DNA of 64,000 nt from Sphingomonas hylomeconis. GTDB taxonomy: Bacteria; Pseudomonadota; Alphaproteobacteria; Sphingomonadales; Sphingomonadaceae. A program made the translations under genes and the position numbers. Shown here piece by piece: positions 1 through 9,851 of this stretch (the stretch's first letter is position 1; each line of letters opens with the position of its first letter). The DNA is taken from contig NZ_JANQBK010000003.1 of NCBI RefSeq assembly GCF_025370105.1, positions 248,001 through 312,000 on the forward strand, given 5' to 3'. The notes beneath the pieces were generated by a model. It saw only the letters and a list, made by a program, of their open reading frames with translations. It ran no database searches and was not told the origin of the DNA.

Positions 1-1
1 C

Positions 2-820
2 AACCCGGAAGTCGCCGATACCTACACCGCTGGCGTGGTGTTGCAGCCGCGGTTCGTCCCGGGGCTGGCCATCTCGGTCGACTATTTCAACATCAAGTTG
101 AAGAGCGCGATCCAGGGCATCGGTCAGGACACCATCCTGGCGGTCTGCACCCAGACGGCCGACCCGTTCTATTGCGGCCTGATCCAGCGCGACAATACGG
201 GCTCGATCTGGCGCTCGAACCAGGGCTTCGTGACGGACGTGACGCGTAACATCGGTGGTGTTGCCACCAGCGGTATCGACGTCAACGCGAGCTACACCGT
301 CGGTCTGGGCAGCGCGGGCAGCGTCGGGTTGAGCTTCGTCGGTACGTATCTCGACAAGCTCGAAACCGATACCGGCGTCGTCGTTCCGGGCAATAACGGC
401 AAGTATGACTGCACCGGCCTGTACGGCAACGTCTGCGGCATTCCGAACCCCAAATGGCGTCATCAGGCGCGCGTGAGCTACACCGCTCCATTCGGGCTCG
501 GCGCATCGCTGCGCTGGCGCTACCAGGACGGTGTGACCAACGAGGCGCTCGATTCGAACCCGAACCTGAGCGCTCCGGCAACCGGCGCACGTCCAGGCGT
601 CGCCAAGCTGGACTCGGTCAGCTACTTCGATCTGGCACTGACGGCGCGTATCGCGGAGAACTACAACTTCCGCATCGGCGCCAACAACCTGCTCGACAAG
701 CAGCCGCCGCTTACGGGGTCGCAGTCCTGCCCGGCCGGTCCGTGCAACGGCAACACGTTCCCGGGCACGTACGATGCCATCGGTCGCTACATCTATGCGG
801 GTGTGACGCTCGAATTCTAA
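2..820 (+). CDS. TonB-dependent receptor, C-terminal part (5' end outside window)
   Basis: This is the last 272 residues of an outer-membrane TonB-dependent receptor; the plug domain and most of the barrel lie before the window. What is visible is typical barrel sequence: alternating aromatic and polar strands such as ISVDYFNIKLKSAI, closely spaced cysteine pairs in presumed surface loops (CTQTADPFYC and CTGLYGNVC), a late FRIGANNLLDKQPP segment, and a terminal phenylalanine (YAGVTLEF), as expected of Bam-inserted barrels. Such receptors import siderophores, glycans or other large nutrients using TonB energy; the substrate cannot be told from this fragment. A strong terminator follows, so the two TPR enzymes downstream probably have their own promoter or depend on read-through. 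Confidence 0.93.
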   Translation, partial: NPEVADTYTAGVVLQPRFVPGLAISVDYFNIKLKSAIQGIGQDTILAVCTQTADPFYCGLIQRDNTGSIWRSNQGFVTDVTRNIGGVATSGIDVNASYTVGLGSAGSVGLSFVGTYLDKLETDTGVVVPGNNGKYDCTGLYGNVCGIPNPKWRHQARVSYTAPFGLGASLRWRYQDGVTNEALDSNPNLSAPATGARPGVAKLDSVSYFDLALTARIAENYNFRIGANNLLDKQPPLTGSQSCPAGPCNGNTFPGTYDAIGRYIYAGVTLEF

Positions 821-846
821 GCTGAACGCACGTCGAGACTATTGAA

Positions 847-879
847 ACGGCGGGCGGAAACGCCCGCCGTTTTTCTTTT
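847..879 (+). terminator. Rho-independent terminator after the TonB receptor
   Basis: A perfect 10-bp stem (847-856 with 861-870) closed by a GAAA tetraloop is followed by TTTTCTTTT. It lies 27 bases after the receptor stop codon and before the start of the next gene. A TTG codon at 842, in frame with the next gene, would put the terminator inside its coding region, which argues for the downstream ATG at 905. Confidence 0.9.
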
Positions 880-904
880 GCGCGCTGCTGCGATAGGGAA
901 GGTC

Positions 905-2449
905 ATGTCCGCGACGGTGCCCCGCCCGATCCCTCGATCGACGATCGATTCCTCCGATATCATCGCAACGCTGCGCCGCGCGGTGAAGGGCGATCCGGAT
1001 GCGGCGACGCGCTGCGGGATCCTCGCGATGCGCGCGCATCTCGAGGAAGAGGCAGTCGATCTGCTGCGGGCGGCGGCGGATCGTCACTGCGGCCATGCGA
1101 CGCTGTCACAAGTTTTCGGGCTGGTCGCCCGCAATCTCGGCGATATGAAAACCGCCTGCGCCGCGCTTGCCCGCGCGCATCAGCGCGCGCCTGCCGACGC
1201 GCTGATCGCTCATGGCCTGGCGCGCGCGCGGATCGAAGCCGGATATCCGGCGATCGACGATTATCGACGCGCGCTCAAACTGGCGCCGGCCGAGAGCGCC
1301 GTGATCCTCGGCCTTGCCGCCGCGCGCTTCGCGGAACGCGACGTGGACGGCGCGATCGATCATATCGCGGGGATCGTCGCGCAACAGCCTTTGTGGCTTG
1401 ACGGCCATGCCACGCTCGCCCGGCTGCGCGGGATGGTCGGGCGCGACGATGATATGGCGAGCTATCGCGAGGCGGTGACCAAGCTCCCCCAAGCCGCCGC
1501 TTTGTGGCAGGCCTGGCTTGCAACCCTTGCGGCAGCGGAGCGGTTTTCCGACATGGCGATGGTGGTGGCGGCCGCACGCCGCGCCGCGCCGGCCACGCCG
1601 GGCCTCGAACTGTACGATGCCGTGGCGGCAGACGAGACCGGCGATGTCGATCGCGCCGGCGCGATCCTCGATCGCCTGCCGTATCATGACGACGCCGCGA
1701 TCATCATCCGCAAGGTGCGATCCCTGCTGCGCCGCGGGCGCCCGACCGAGGCCGCGGCACTGGCTGAATCCGGCACGGCTTTGGCAGGCGGCAACGGGCT
1801 ATGGCCGTATGTCGCGCTCGCCTGGCGGCTGCTCGACGATCCGCGCTGGACGTGGCTGGAGGGTGACCCGAGCTTCGTGCAGGTCCACGATATCGGCGAC
1901 CAGATCGGCGACTTGGCGGCCTTGGCGGCACATCTGCGCAAACTGCATATCGCCACGGCACAGCCGCTCGACCAGTCGGTGCGGGGCGGCACGCAGACCG
2001 ATGGCGCCTTGTTCTCGCGGCTCGATCCGGAGATCGGCCGGCTCCGCGCAGCAGTGCAGAAAGCGGTGGCGGCCTATGTTGCCGCGCTGCCGCCGCCCGA
2101 TGCGGCGCATCCCCTGCTCGGCGCGCGGCGCCGGCCGATCCGCTTCGCCGGCAGCTGGTCGGTGCGGCTGACCGGCGGCGGCCATCATGCCGATCATATC
2201 CACGGCCAGGGCTGGATCAGCTCGGCCTTGTACGTCGCGCTGCCGCCGGGGCTGGATGGCGGCGATCATGCCGGCTGGCTGACGCTCGGTGCGTCGCAAG
2301 CGCTGCTGCCGGGGCTCGCGCCGGTGCGCCTGATCGAGCCCAAGCCCGGCCGGCTGGTCCTGTTCCCCTCGACGATGTGGCACGGCACCAACCGCTTTCC
2401 CGCCGGCGAGCGGCTGACGGTCGCCTTCGACGTGGCCCGACTGATATGA
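905..2449 (+). CDS. TPR-containing putative 2OG-Fe(II) oxygenase
   Basis: A 514-residue protein with an N-terminal region of helical TPR-like repeats (about residues 20-330) and a C-terminal double-stranded beta-helix oxygenase domain resembling the family called putative 2OG-Fe(II) oxygenase (TIGR02466-like). Candidate iron ligands are H431/H433 in HHADHIHGQGW and H493 in STMWHGTNRF; R503 in GERLTVAFD is the likely 2-oxoglutarate-binding residue. The first two ligands appear as HxH rather than the common HxD. The ATG at 905 is chosen because GGGAAGG sits just upstream and an earlier in-frame TTG lies in the terminator. The gene overlaps the next by four bases (ATGA), so the two are translationally coupled. 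It probably hydroxylates a peptide or protein side chain, with the TPRs as substrate scaffold; the substrate is unknown. Confidence 0.8.
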   Translation: MSATVPRPIPRSTIDSSDIIATLRRAVKGDPDAATRCGILAMRAHLEEEAVDLLRAAADRHCGHATLSQVFGLVARNLGDMKTACAALARAHQRAPADALIAHGLARARIEAGYPAIDDYRRALKLAPAESAVILGLAAARFAERDVDGAIDHIAGIVAQQPLWLDGHATLARLRGMVGRDDDMASYREAVTKLPQAAALWQAWLATLAAAERFSDMAMVVAAARRAAPATPGLELYDAVAADETGDVDRAGAILDRLPYHDDAAIIIRKVRSLLRRGRPTEAAALAESGTALAGGNGLWPYVALAWRLLDDPRWTWLEGDPSFVQVHDIGDQIGDLAALAAHLRKLHIATAQPLDQSVRGGTQTDGALFSRLDPEIGRLRAAVQKAVAAYVAALPPPDAAHPLLGARRRPIRFAGSWSVRLTGGGHHADHIHGQGWISSALYVALPPGLDGGDHAGWLTLGASQALLPGLAPVRLIEPKPGRLVLFPSTMWHGTNRFPAGERLTVAFDVARLI

Positions 2450-4329
2450 CGATGACTTCCCAACACACGGCGCGAAACGATGCGACCCTGCGCGCGATCA
2501 GCGATCTGATGCGCGGCGGGCGGCTGGCGGAGGCGCGCGTGGCGAGTGAGGCGGCGCTGGCCGAGGGCGATCGTTCCGAGGCGTTGCTGGGCCTGGCAGC
2601 AATGCTTGCAGCGCAAGGCAACGATCCCGCCGCCGCCGCCGGGCATCTCGAACAACTCGTGGCGCTTCGGCCCGACGACCGCGCGGCGCGGATCAACCTG
2701 GCGCAGGCATTGCTGGCCTTGGGACGGTTCGAGCGTATCGAGCCGTTATGCGCGCCGCTGGCCGGCGATCCCGGCGTCGACCGGTTGGTCGCCTTTGCGG
2801 TGCATCAGCTCGGCGATCTGGTGCGGGCCTCGACGCTGTACAGGCAGGTGCTTGCGCGCCTTGCCGACGATGCCGATAGCTGGGCCAATCTCGGGAACGT
2901 CCACGATGCCCTGGGCGAATCGGACGCCGCCATCGCGGCGTTCGAACGGGCCATCACGTTGCGCCCGGCGGATGTGCGCTTTCACCTTACGCTGGCAGGC
3001 ATCCTCGAACGCGCGGATCGCGGCGCCGCACGCCGGAAAGTGATGCGCGATGCTGCCGCGGCGCGTCCGGAAGATCCCGACGTCCAGCTTGCGCTTGGTC
3101 TGGCGGAGGCGGCGATGGAAGACACCGCCGCCGCCGAGGCGGCCTTGCGGCGATCGCTCGCCGTAGCGCCGGAACGAAGCGATGCGCGGCTCGAGCTCGG
3201 CCTGTTGCTGGAGAACAACAACCGGATCGACGATCTGGAGGCGCTGATCGCGACCGGGCCGCAGGGGCTTCCCGAGCTTGCGTTGCTCGATGCCTGGGTG
3301 GCGTTCCGTCGGCATCGCTTCGACGAGGCGCGCGCGATCGCCGCATCGCTGCCGGAGACGCTCAATCCGATCCGCCGCTTCCACCTGCAGGGCGAGGCCG
3401 CGGACCGGTGCGGCGACGCGGCGGCGGCGTTCGATGCGTTTGCTCGGATGAACGCCGCATCGCTCGCCGCCGCCCCCGTCCCGCGGCCCGGGCCAAGCTA
3501 TCGCGCGAAGGTGGTCGAGGCGATCGACGTGCAGCGGGCCGCGACGCCGGCGGATCGCGCGGTGGCGATGCCCGATGGGGTGCCGACGCCGGTGTTCATC
3601 GTCGGCTTTCCCCGCTCGGGAACCACCCTGCTCGATACGATCCTGGGACGATTGCCGAACACGCATGTGCTCGAGGAACAGCCGCTCATCCCCAATATCG
3701 AGCAGCGCATCGGCGCGCCGGAGCGGATCGCAGCGCTCGATCCGAAGGCGATCGCGGCATATCGGCAGGACTATCTCGCCGGCCTTCGGGCCATCGCGCC
3801 CGATGCCGCGGGCAAACGCATCATCGACAAGCATCCGCTGCATATGGCCCGCATGCCGCTGCTAAACGCGCTCTTCCCGCAAGCCCGGATCCTGTTCGTC
3901 GAACGGCATCCTTACGATGTCGTGTTGAGCTGCTTCTTCTCGAACTTCCGCTTGAACCAGGCCATGCGCAGTTTCACCGATATCGAGGAAGCCGCGCGAA
4001 CCTATGACGCGGTCCTGACGGCCTGGTCACTGGCGCGCGAAACGCTCGATCTGCACGTGCATGCGGTCCGTTACGAGCGGCTGGTCGTCTCTTCCGAAGA
4101 AGAGATGCGGCCGGCGCTGTCCTTTATCGGCGCGGATTACGACCCCGCCATCCTGGATACTGCCGCCGCGGCCAAGATGCGCGGCCATGTGCGTACCGCG
4201 AGTTATGCCCAGGTGGCCCAGCCGATCTACCAGCGTTCGGTGGCGCGGTGGGAACGGTACCGTGATCAACTCGCTCCGGTGCGCGACATCCTTGCACCTT
4301 GGGCGACCCGCTTCGGCTATCCGTGTTGA
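2446..4329 (+). CDS. TPR-containing sulfotransferase, tyrosylprotein-sulfotransferase-like
   Basis: A 627-residue protein. Residues 1-370 are TPR repeats (for example AWANLGNVHDALGESDAAI-type helices); residues 384-627 are a PAPS-dependent sulfotransferase domain. The 5'-phosphosulfate loop is FIVGFPRSGTTLLD (384-397), and the 3'-phosphate motif is in LFVERHPYDVVLSCF (about 484-498). LEEQPLIP (409-416) looks like the GEETRIIP region of animal tyrosylprotein sulfotransferases, whose glutamate is the catalytic base. The start overlaps the oxygenase stop (ATGA). Together with the oxygenase it may form a two-enzyme modification pathway acting on a peptide, surface protein or glycan. The sulfotransferase fold is a confident call; protein tyrosine as acceptor is inference. 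Confidence 0.85.
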   Translation: MTMTSQHTARNDATLRAISDLMRGGRLAEARVASEAALAEGDRSEALLGLAAMLAAQGNDPAAAAGHLEQLVALRPDDRAARINLAQALLALGRFERIEPLCAPLAGDPGVDRLVAFAVHQLGDLVRASTLYRQVLARLADDADSWANLGNVHDALGESDAAIAAFERAITLRPADVRFHLTLAGILERADRGAARRKVMRDAAAARPEDPDVQLALGLAEAAMEDTAAAEAALRRSLAVAPERSDARLELGLLLENNNRIDDLEALIATGPQGLPELALLDAWVAFRRHRFDEARAIAASLPETLNPIRRFHLQGEAADRCGDAAAAFDAFARMNAASLAAAPVPRPGPSYRAKVVEAIDVQRAATPADRAVAMPDGVPTPVFIVGFPRSGTTLLDTILGRLPNTHVLEEQPLIPNIEQRIGAPERIAALDPKAIAAYRQDYLAGLRAIAPDAAGKRIIDKHPLHMARMPLLNALFPQARILFVERHPYDVVLSCFFSNFRLNQAMRSFTDIEEAARTYDAVLTAWSLARETLDLHVHAVRYERLVVSSEEEMRPALSFIGADYDPAILDTAAAAKMRGHVRTASYAQVAQPIYQRSVARWERYRDQLAPVRDILAPWATRFGYPC

Positions 4330-4428
4330 GCCGACGTCGCCTGCGGTGAGCCGACTTGCCGGGGGCGGCGGACCATCGTGCCGCTTCCCGACACGGCGCG
4401 CCGCGTGCCGGGCAAGCCGGCCCCACGG

Positions 4429-4698
4429 TCATTCGTTCTTGTAGCGATTGGCCTGTATCCGATCGATGTCCCGGCGATCGAGCTCCTGGGCGTCGGCCCA
4501 GGCCTTCGCCGTGCGGCAGTCACGAACGGGCTTCAGGCGGCTGCCGGTCGTGTCGAGCGTCCGGCAGATCATCCGGTTTGGATCTTTGACCACCTTGCCG
4601 GATGGCGCGGCGGCCACTGCCGGAGCAGAAGTCTGAGCATTGGCAGCACCCGTCGCACCAAGTAAAACGGCAGCAAAACAAATATTCGTCAAACGCAT
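4429..4698 (-). CDS. Small secreted protein, family common in sphingomonads, unknown function
   Basis: An 89-residue protein starting MRLTNICFAAVLLGATGA, a clear signal peptide ending near ANA-QT. The mature part is short and hydrophilic, with a KDPNRMICRTLDTTGSRL segment and two cysteines (in MICRT and RDCRTA) that could form one disulfide in the periplasm. The ATG at 4698 is chosen over one five codons upstream because GGAG lies seven bases before it. It is convergent with the sulfotransferase gene and downstream of clpB on the same strand. I recognise the pattern from other sphingomonad genomes but know of no assigned function. Confidence 0.75.
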   Translation of the reverse strand: MRLTNICFAAVLLGATGAANAQTSAPAVAAAPSGKVVKDPNRMICRTLDTTGSRLKPVRDCRTAKAWADAQELDRRDIDRIQANRYKNE

Positions 4699-4745
4699 CG
4701 CTCGACTCCACAAGGTTCGGATTGGTTGGACACGACCGTAGCTTG

Positions 4746-7328
4746 TCAGCCCCGCAGCGTCAGCGCAAGCTTCCCATCCCCTTCATCGACGCTGACGGTC
4801 GCGCCATCCTTGATCTCGCCGCGCAGGATCATGTCGGCCAGCGGATCCTGCAGATAGCGCTGTACGGCGCGCTTCAGCGGGCGCGCGCCATAGACCGGAT
4901 CGTAGCCGACGCGGCCGAGCCATGTCCGCGCACCATCGGTCAGGTCGAGCGTGATCTTGCGGTCCGCGAGCAGCTTGCCGATGCGGCCGACCTGGATGTC
5001 GACGATCGGCGCCATCTCGCTCTGCCCCAAGCGGTGGAACAGGATGATCTCGTCCAGCCGGTTGAGGAATTCCGGCCGGAAATGCCCGCGCACCACCTCC
5101 ATCACCTGCGGTTCGACCGTCGAGACATCCGCGCCGTCCGGCATCGCGGTCAGATACTGGCTGCCGAGATTGCTCGTCAGGATGATCAGCGTGTTGCTGA
5201 AATCCACCGTGCGACCCTGGCCATCGGTCAGCCGCCCGTCGTCGAGCACCTGCAGCAGGATGTTGAACACATCGCCGTGTGCCTTCTCGACCTCGTCGAA
5301 CAACACCACCTGATACGGCCGACGCCGCACCGCCTCGGTCAGCACGCCGCCTTCCTCGTAACCGACATAGCCGGGAGGGGCGCCGATCAGCCGGGCGACG
5401 GCGTGCTTCTCCATGAATTCGCTCATGTCGATGCGCACCATTGCGCTCGGATCGTCGAACAGGAATTCGGCCAGCGCCTTGGTCAGCTCGGTCTTGCCGA
5501 CGCCGGTTGGCCCGAGGAACAGGAAGGAGCCGAGCGGGCGGTTCGCTTCCTGAAGCCCCGCGCGCGCACGGCGCACCGCGGTGGAAACCGCGCGCACCGC
5601 CTGCTGCTGGCCGATCACGCGCTTGCCGATCGCTTCTTCCATGCCGAGCAATTTGGCGCGTTCTCCCTCGAGCATGCGATCGACCGGGATGCCGGTCCAG
5701 CGGCTGACCACGCCGGCGATATCGTCGGCGGTCACTTCCTCGCGTAGCATCGCGCCCTTGGCGACGCCCGCGGCGTCGTCGAGCTGACGTTGTAGGTCGG
5801 GGATGCGGCCGTAGGACAGCTCGCCTGCCTTGGCCAAATCGCCGGCGCGCTGCGCCTGTTCGAGCTCGAGCCGCGCGGCGTCGAGCTGCTCCTTGAGCTT
5901 GCCCTCAGCGGCGATCTTGTCCTTCTCGGCCTGCCAGCGCGTCGTCAGCTCGGCCGATTGCTGTTCGAGATTGGCGAGCTCGCCCTCGAGCGTCGTCAGC
6001 CGATCCTGCGAGGCCTGGTCGCTTTCGCGTTTCAGCGCCTCGCGCTCGATCTTGAGCTGGATGATGCGGCGATCGAGAGTCTCGATCTCCTCGGGCTTGC
6101 TTTCCACTTCCATGCGGATCCGGCTCGCCGCCTCGTCCATCAGATCGATCGCCTTGTCGGGCAGGAAACGATCAGTGATGTAGCGGTTCGACAAGGTCGC
6201 CGAGGCGACGATCGCGCCATCGGTGATGCGCACGCCGTGGTGCAGCTCGTATTTCTCCTTGAGCCCACGCAGGATCGAGATCGTGTCCTCGACGGTCGGT
6301 TCGTCGGCGAAGACCGGCTGGAAGCGCCGCTGCAGTGCCGGATCCTTCTCGACATGCTTGCGATATTCATCGAGCGTGGTCGCGCCGATGCAATGCAGTT
6401 CGCCGCGGGCGAGCGCCGGCTTGAGCAGGTTGGACGCGTCCATCGCGCCTTCGCCTTTGCCCGCGCCGACCAATGTGTGCATCTCGTCGATAAACAGGAT
6501 GATGTCGCCTTCGGCTGCCTTCACTTCGTCGAGCACGCCCTTTAGGCGCTCCTCGAATTCGCCGCGATATTTCGCGCCCGCGATCAGGCTGCCCATGTCG
6601 AGCGACATCAGCCGCCGGCCTTTGAGCGTATCGGGCACGTCGCCATTGGCGATGCGCAGCGCGAGGCCTTCGGCGATCGCGGTCTTGCCGACGCCCGGTT
6701 CGCCGATCAGCACGGGATTGTTCTTGGTGCGGCGCGCGAGGATCTGGATCGTGCGGCGGATTTCTTCGTCGCGGCCAATCACCGGATCGAGCTTGCCGTC
6801 GCGCGCCGCCTGGGTGAGGTCGCGGGCGAATTTCTTGAGCGCGTCGAACTTGTCCTCGGCGCCGGCGCTGTCGGCGGTGCGGCCGTTGCGCACCTGATTG
6901 ATCGCCGCGTTCAGCGCTTCCGGCGTCACGCCGGCGGTCTTCAGCGCCTTGCCCGCGCTGGTATTGAGCGAAAGCGCCAGCGCGACGAGCAGCCGCTCGA
7001 CGGTAACGAAACTGTCGCCTGCCTTGGTCGCGATCTGCTCGGCCTGGTCGAGCACGCGCACTGCGTCGTTGTCGAGGCCGGGCGTCTGTTGCGCGCCACC
7101 GCCGGACACGGCGGGGATCTTCGACAAGGCAAGATCGGTCTCGGTCACGGCGCGCTTGGCGTCGCCGCCCGCCGCAGTGATCAGGCCGGCAGCCATGCCC
7201 TGTTCGTCCTCGAGCAATGCCTTCAGCATATGGTCGGGCGCGATGCGCTGGTGGCTCAGGCGGATCGCGACGGTCTGCGCCGATTGCAGGAAGCCCTTCG
7301 CGCGGTCGGTGAATTTTTCGATGTTCAT
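4746..7328 (-). CDS. clpB: ATP-dependent chaperone ClpB
   Basis: An 860-residue AAA+ disaggregase, the normal length for ClpB, starting [18 protein letters not shown]. It works with DnaK to extract and refold aggregated proteins in the cytoplasm. In order: the Clp N-domain (about 1-145), the first ATPase domain with [13 protein letters not shown] and [11 protein letters not shown], the long middle coiled coil (about 400-530) that separates ClpB from ClpA and ClpC, and a second ATPase domain with [12 protein letters not shown] and FDEVEKAH. The start is the ATG preceded by GGGGCG; the open frame extends upstream but reads through the promoter region. A heat-shock-type promoter is proposed immediately upstream. 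Confidence 0.97.
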   Translation of the reverse strand: MNIEKFTDRAKGFLQSAQTVAIRLSHQRIAPDHMLKALLEDEQGMAAGLITAAGGDAKRAVTETDLALSKIPAVSGGGAQQTPGLDNDAVRVLDQAEQIATKAGDSFVTVERLLVALALSLNTSAGKALKTAGVTPEALNAAINQVRNGRTADSAGAEDKFDALKKFARDLTQAARDGKLDPVIGRDEEIRRTIQILARRTKNNPVLIGEPGVGKTAIAEGLALRIANGDVPDTLKGRRLMSLDMGSLIAGAKYRGEFEERLKGVLDEVKAAEGDIILFIDEMHTLVGAGKGEGAMDASNLLKPALARGELHCIGATTLDEYRKHVEKDPALQRRFQPVFADEPTVEDTISILRGLKEKYELHHGVRITDGAIVASATLSNRYITDRFLPDKAIDLMDEAASRIRMEVESKPEEIETLDRRIIQLKIEREALKRESDQASQDRLTTLEGELANLEQQSAELTTRWQAEKDKIAAEGKLKEQLDAARLELEQAQRAGDLAKAGELSYGRIPDLQRQLDDAAGVAKGAMLREEVTADDIAGVVSRWTGIPVDRMLEGERAKLLGMEEAIGKRVIGQQQAVRAVSTAVRRARAGLQEANRPLGSFLFLGPTGVGKTELTKALAEFLFDDPSAMVRIDMSEFMEKHAVARLIGAPPGYVGYEEGGVLTEAVRRRPYQVVLFDEVEKAHGDVFNILLQVLDDGRLTDGQGRTVDFSNTLIILTSNLGSQYLTAMPDGADVSTVEPQVMEVVRGHFRPEFLNRLDEIILFHRLGQSEMAPIVDIQVGRIGKLLADRKITLDLTDGARTWLGRVGYDPVYGARPLKRAVQRYLQDPLADMILRGEIKDGATVSVDEGDGKLALTLRG

Positions 7329-7355
7329 TGGTCGCCCCAATAGTCTGTGACCGCA

Positions 7356-7383
7356 ATGTAGTGTGGTAATTCTGTCACACAAG
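7356..7383 (-). promoter_or_regulatory. Possible RpoH (sigma-32) promoter of clpB
   Basis: On the minus strand CTTG (7383-7380) is followed after 18 bases by CTACAT (7361-7356), about 28 bases before the clpB ATG. The -35 matches the alphaproteobacterial RpoH core; the -10 matches only partly. clpB is a classic heat-shock gene, which raises the likelihood. Confidence 0.4.
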
Positions 7384-7485
7384 CTGTGGAGGTTACTGAC
7401 AGACGTGACGGTTCTGCGCTGGCGCCGGCGTCGGCTTGGTGTACCACACGGACAAACAAAAGACGTCAAGACAAGAGGATGAGGG

Positions 7486-9633
7486 ATGATACGCAGGGCG
7501 TTGCTGGGTCTTGTCGGGCTGATCGTGCTCGTGGCCATCGGGCTGATCGTATGGGAGCCGCTTTCCGCCAGCGCCGCCGCGCCGCCGCCCGCACATCGCT
7601 ACGACAGCGTCGTCGCGCGCGACACATTCGGCGTGCCCCATGTGTTCGGCAAGACCGATCCCGATGTCGCCTACGGCGTGGCCTATGCGCATGCCGAGGA
7701 CGATTTCGCGACGTTGCAGGAGGCCGTCGCGATGTCGCGCGGGCGGCTGGGCGCGATGACCGGCGCGGACGGCGCCAAGGTCGATTATGCGCTGCACCTG
7801 CTCGGCGCTCGCGCGACGGTCAATCGCGATTACCTGAAGCAGCCGGCCGACGTGCGCGCGCTGCTCGATGGCTATGCCTCCGGGCTCAACGCCTATGCCG
7901 CGCGGCATCCGGGCGAAGTGCGCCTGTCCCGGCTGTTCCCGGTCAACGGGCAGGACATCGCCACCGGTTTCGTGCTGCGGACCCCGTTCTTCTTCGGGCT
8001 CGATCAGGTGCTGGGCGCGCTTTCCGGCGATACGCCGCTGCCGCGCGAGACCGCCGGGCCGACGCCCGATGCTCCGGGCCCGCTGGCAGTGCCGGCGGGG
8101 CAGGACGCGGTTGGCGAGGGCAATATGAACGGCTCCAACGCCTTCGTCGTCGCGCCGAAACGCTCGGCCGATGGCTTCACCCGCGTCGTCTCCAATTCGC
8201 ACCAGCCCTGGGCCGGGCCGGTGGCGTGGTACGAACTCGTCGTCCATTCCGGCACCGGCTGGAATTTTGCCGGCGCGACCTTCCCCGGCGTGCCGTTCCC
8301 GGTGCTCGGGCATAACGAGCATCTCGGCTGGACCAACACGGTCAACCGCCCCGATCTCGTCGATGTCTACAAGCTCAAGCTGAACGCCGCCGGCGATCAC
8401 TATGCGTTCGACGGCCGGCAATTGCCGCTGCAGGCGACGCGCGTCTGGCTGCGGGTCAAGATGGGGCCGTTCGTGCTGCCGATTCCCAAGACCGTGTACC
8501 GCGCGGTGCAGGGGCCGGTGATCGTCAACAAGAGCGGCGCGTTCGCGCTGCGCTATGGCGGCGCGGATCAGGTGCGGATGGTCGAGCAATATTACCGCCT
8601 GACCAGGGCGCAGGATTTCGCGCAGTGGCAGCAGGCGATGAGCCTGCAGGGCATCTCGGCGACCAATTTCCTGTACGGCGATGCCAAGGGCAATATCGCC
8701 TATTTCTACAATGCCGCCTTCCCCAACCGCAAACCCGGCTACGATTACCGCACCGTGCTGCCCGGCGACACGTCGCGCGATCTCGCCGCGGGAACGGTGC
8801 CCTGGGCGCAGATCCCGCGCAACGTGAACCCGGCGTCCGGCTTCCTGGTCAACGCCAACAACACGCCGTTCCAGGCGGCAGGGGCGGGCGCGGAGCTCAA
8901 GCCGGGCGATTATTCGCCGCTGCTCGGGATCGAGACCGACACGACCAACCGCGGCACGCGCTCGGTGGAGCTGATGGGGCAGGACGGATCGATCAGTGCC
9001 GCCGATCTCGATCGCATCAAATATGATACCGGGATCAGCAAGCTCGGCTGGGCCGCCCGCTGGTATGATGACATTGCGGCGGCCGATCCGAAGGGCGATC
9101 GGGCGCTGATCGCGGCGCAGGCATTGCTGGCGAAATGGAACCGGCGCTTCGACGGCAACGATCCGGCCGAGGCGCTCGCCGCGATCCTGCTGCGCGCCGG
9201 ACAGGCCTGGCATTATCCGCGCAAGGCGAAGAAGGATCCGCGCGAGGAACTGGCCAAGGCCGCGGCCTATCTGACCAAGCATTTCGGGCGGATCGATCCA
9301 CCGCTCGGCACGGTGCTGCGTCTGCGCCACGGCAAGATCGATCTGCCGCTCGACGGCGCGCCGGACGTGCTGCGCGCCGCCTCGACCTGGACCGAGGCCG
9401 ATGACGGGCGGCTGGTGGTCAATCACGGCGACAGTTTCATCATGTTCATGACGTGGGACAAGGCTGGCCGCGTCTCATCGACCTCGATCCAGCCCTACGG
9501 CGCGGCGACGACGCGGCCGGATTCGCCGCATTATGCCGATCAGGCGGCCTTGTTCGTGGCGCACAAGACCAAGCCGGTGAACTTCTGGCCGGCGGATCTG
9601 CGGCGCAATGTCGAGCGGGTCTATCGGCCTTGA
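7486..9633 (+). CDS. Penicillin acylase family protein (Ntn hydrolase)
   Basis: A 715-residue acylase of the penicillin G / aculeacin / homoserine-lactone acylase superfamily, which hydrolyses amide bonds of acylated small molecules. The N-terminus (LLGLVGLIVLVAIGLIVW) is a signal anchor or uncleaved signal, placing the enzyme in the periplasm. The proenzyme would self-cleave before S217 in NGSNAFVV to give an alpha subunit (with DTFGVPHVFGKT) and a beta subunit with N-terminal serine. SNSHQPWAGPVAWYELVV and GHNEHLGWTNT follow as expected. GAGG lies before the ATG. It stands alone, divergent from clpB. Acyl-homoserine lactone or beta-lactam substrates are possible, but no context decides this. 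Confidence 0.88.
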   Translation: MIRRALLGLVGLIVLVAIGLIVWEPLSASAAAPPPAHRYDSVVARDTFGVPHVFGKTDPDVAYGVAYAHAEDDFATLQEAVAMSRGRLGAMTGADGAKVDYALHLLGARATVNRDYLKQPADVRALLDGYASGLNAYAARHPGEVRLSRLFPVNGQDIATGFVLRTPFFFGLDQVLGALSGDTPLPRETAGPTPDAPGPLAVPAGQDAVGEGNMNGSNAFVVAPKRSADGFTRVVSNSHQPWAGPVAWYELVVHSGTGWNFAGATFPGVPFPVLGHNEHLGWTNTVNRPDLVDVYKLKLNAAGDHYAFDGRQLPLQATRVWLRVKMGPFVLPIPKTVYRAVQGPVIVNKSGAFALRYGGADQVRMVEQYYRLTRAQDFAQWQQAMSLQGISATNFLYGDAKGNIAYFYNAAFPNRKPGYDYRTVLPGDTSRDLAAGTVPWAQIPRNVNPASGFLVNANNTPFQAAGAGAELKPGDYSPLLGIETDTTNRGTRSVELMGQDGSISAADLDRIKYDTGISKLGWAARWYDDIAAADPKGDRALIAAQALLAKWNRRFDGNDPAEALAAILLRAGQAWHYPRKAKKDPREELAKAAAYLTKHFGRIDPPLGTVLRLRHGKIDLPLDGAPDVLRAASTWTEADDGRLVVNHGDSFIMFMTWDKAGRVSSTSIQPYGAATTRPDSPHYADQAALFVAHKTKPVNFWPADLRRNVERVYRP

Positions 9634-9672
9634 GCGATCGGCTGGGGGCACCGGCCGCACCTCTCGAACATC

Positions 9673-9762
9673 CGTCATCCTGAACTCGATTCAGGATCCA
9701 TCGCGCGTCGCGGACCACCGGACATGAGGCACGATGGATCCTGACTTGCGTCAGGATGACGG
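9673..9762. repeat. Palindromic intergenic repeat, family A copy 1
   Basis: Outer inverted arms GTCATCCTGA (from 9674) and TCAGGATGAC (to 9760) enclose two smaller hairpins, CCTGAA/TTCAGG and CCTGAC/GTCAGG, giving a cloverleaf-like element of about 88 bases. It lies between the acylase and M16 peptidase genes. Near-identical architecture recurs at 14824, 37300, 45803 and 49540. Confidence 0.85.
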
Positions 9763-9851
9763 AATTTGAAAACCCGGCGCATACAGAAATTGCGCCGCGC
9801 CGGGTCACTGCTACAGTCTGTCATCATCGTATGTGTTCAAGGAACTTTCCA

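Noticed and set aside
7436..7450. TGGTGTACCA dyad upstream of the penicillin acylase as a repressor site
   Set aside because: Arms are only four bases long and no matching second site or regulator gene lies nearby; could occur by chance.
7393..9426. A 677-codon open frame opposite the penicillin acylase gene
   Set aside because: Same antisense-shadow composition; the acylase has all family motifs.
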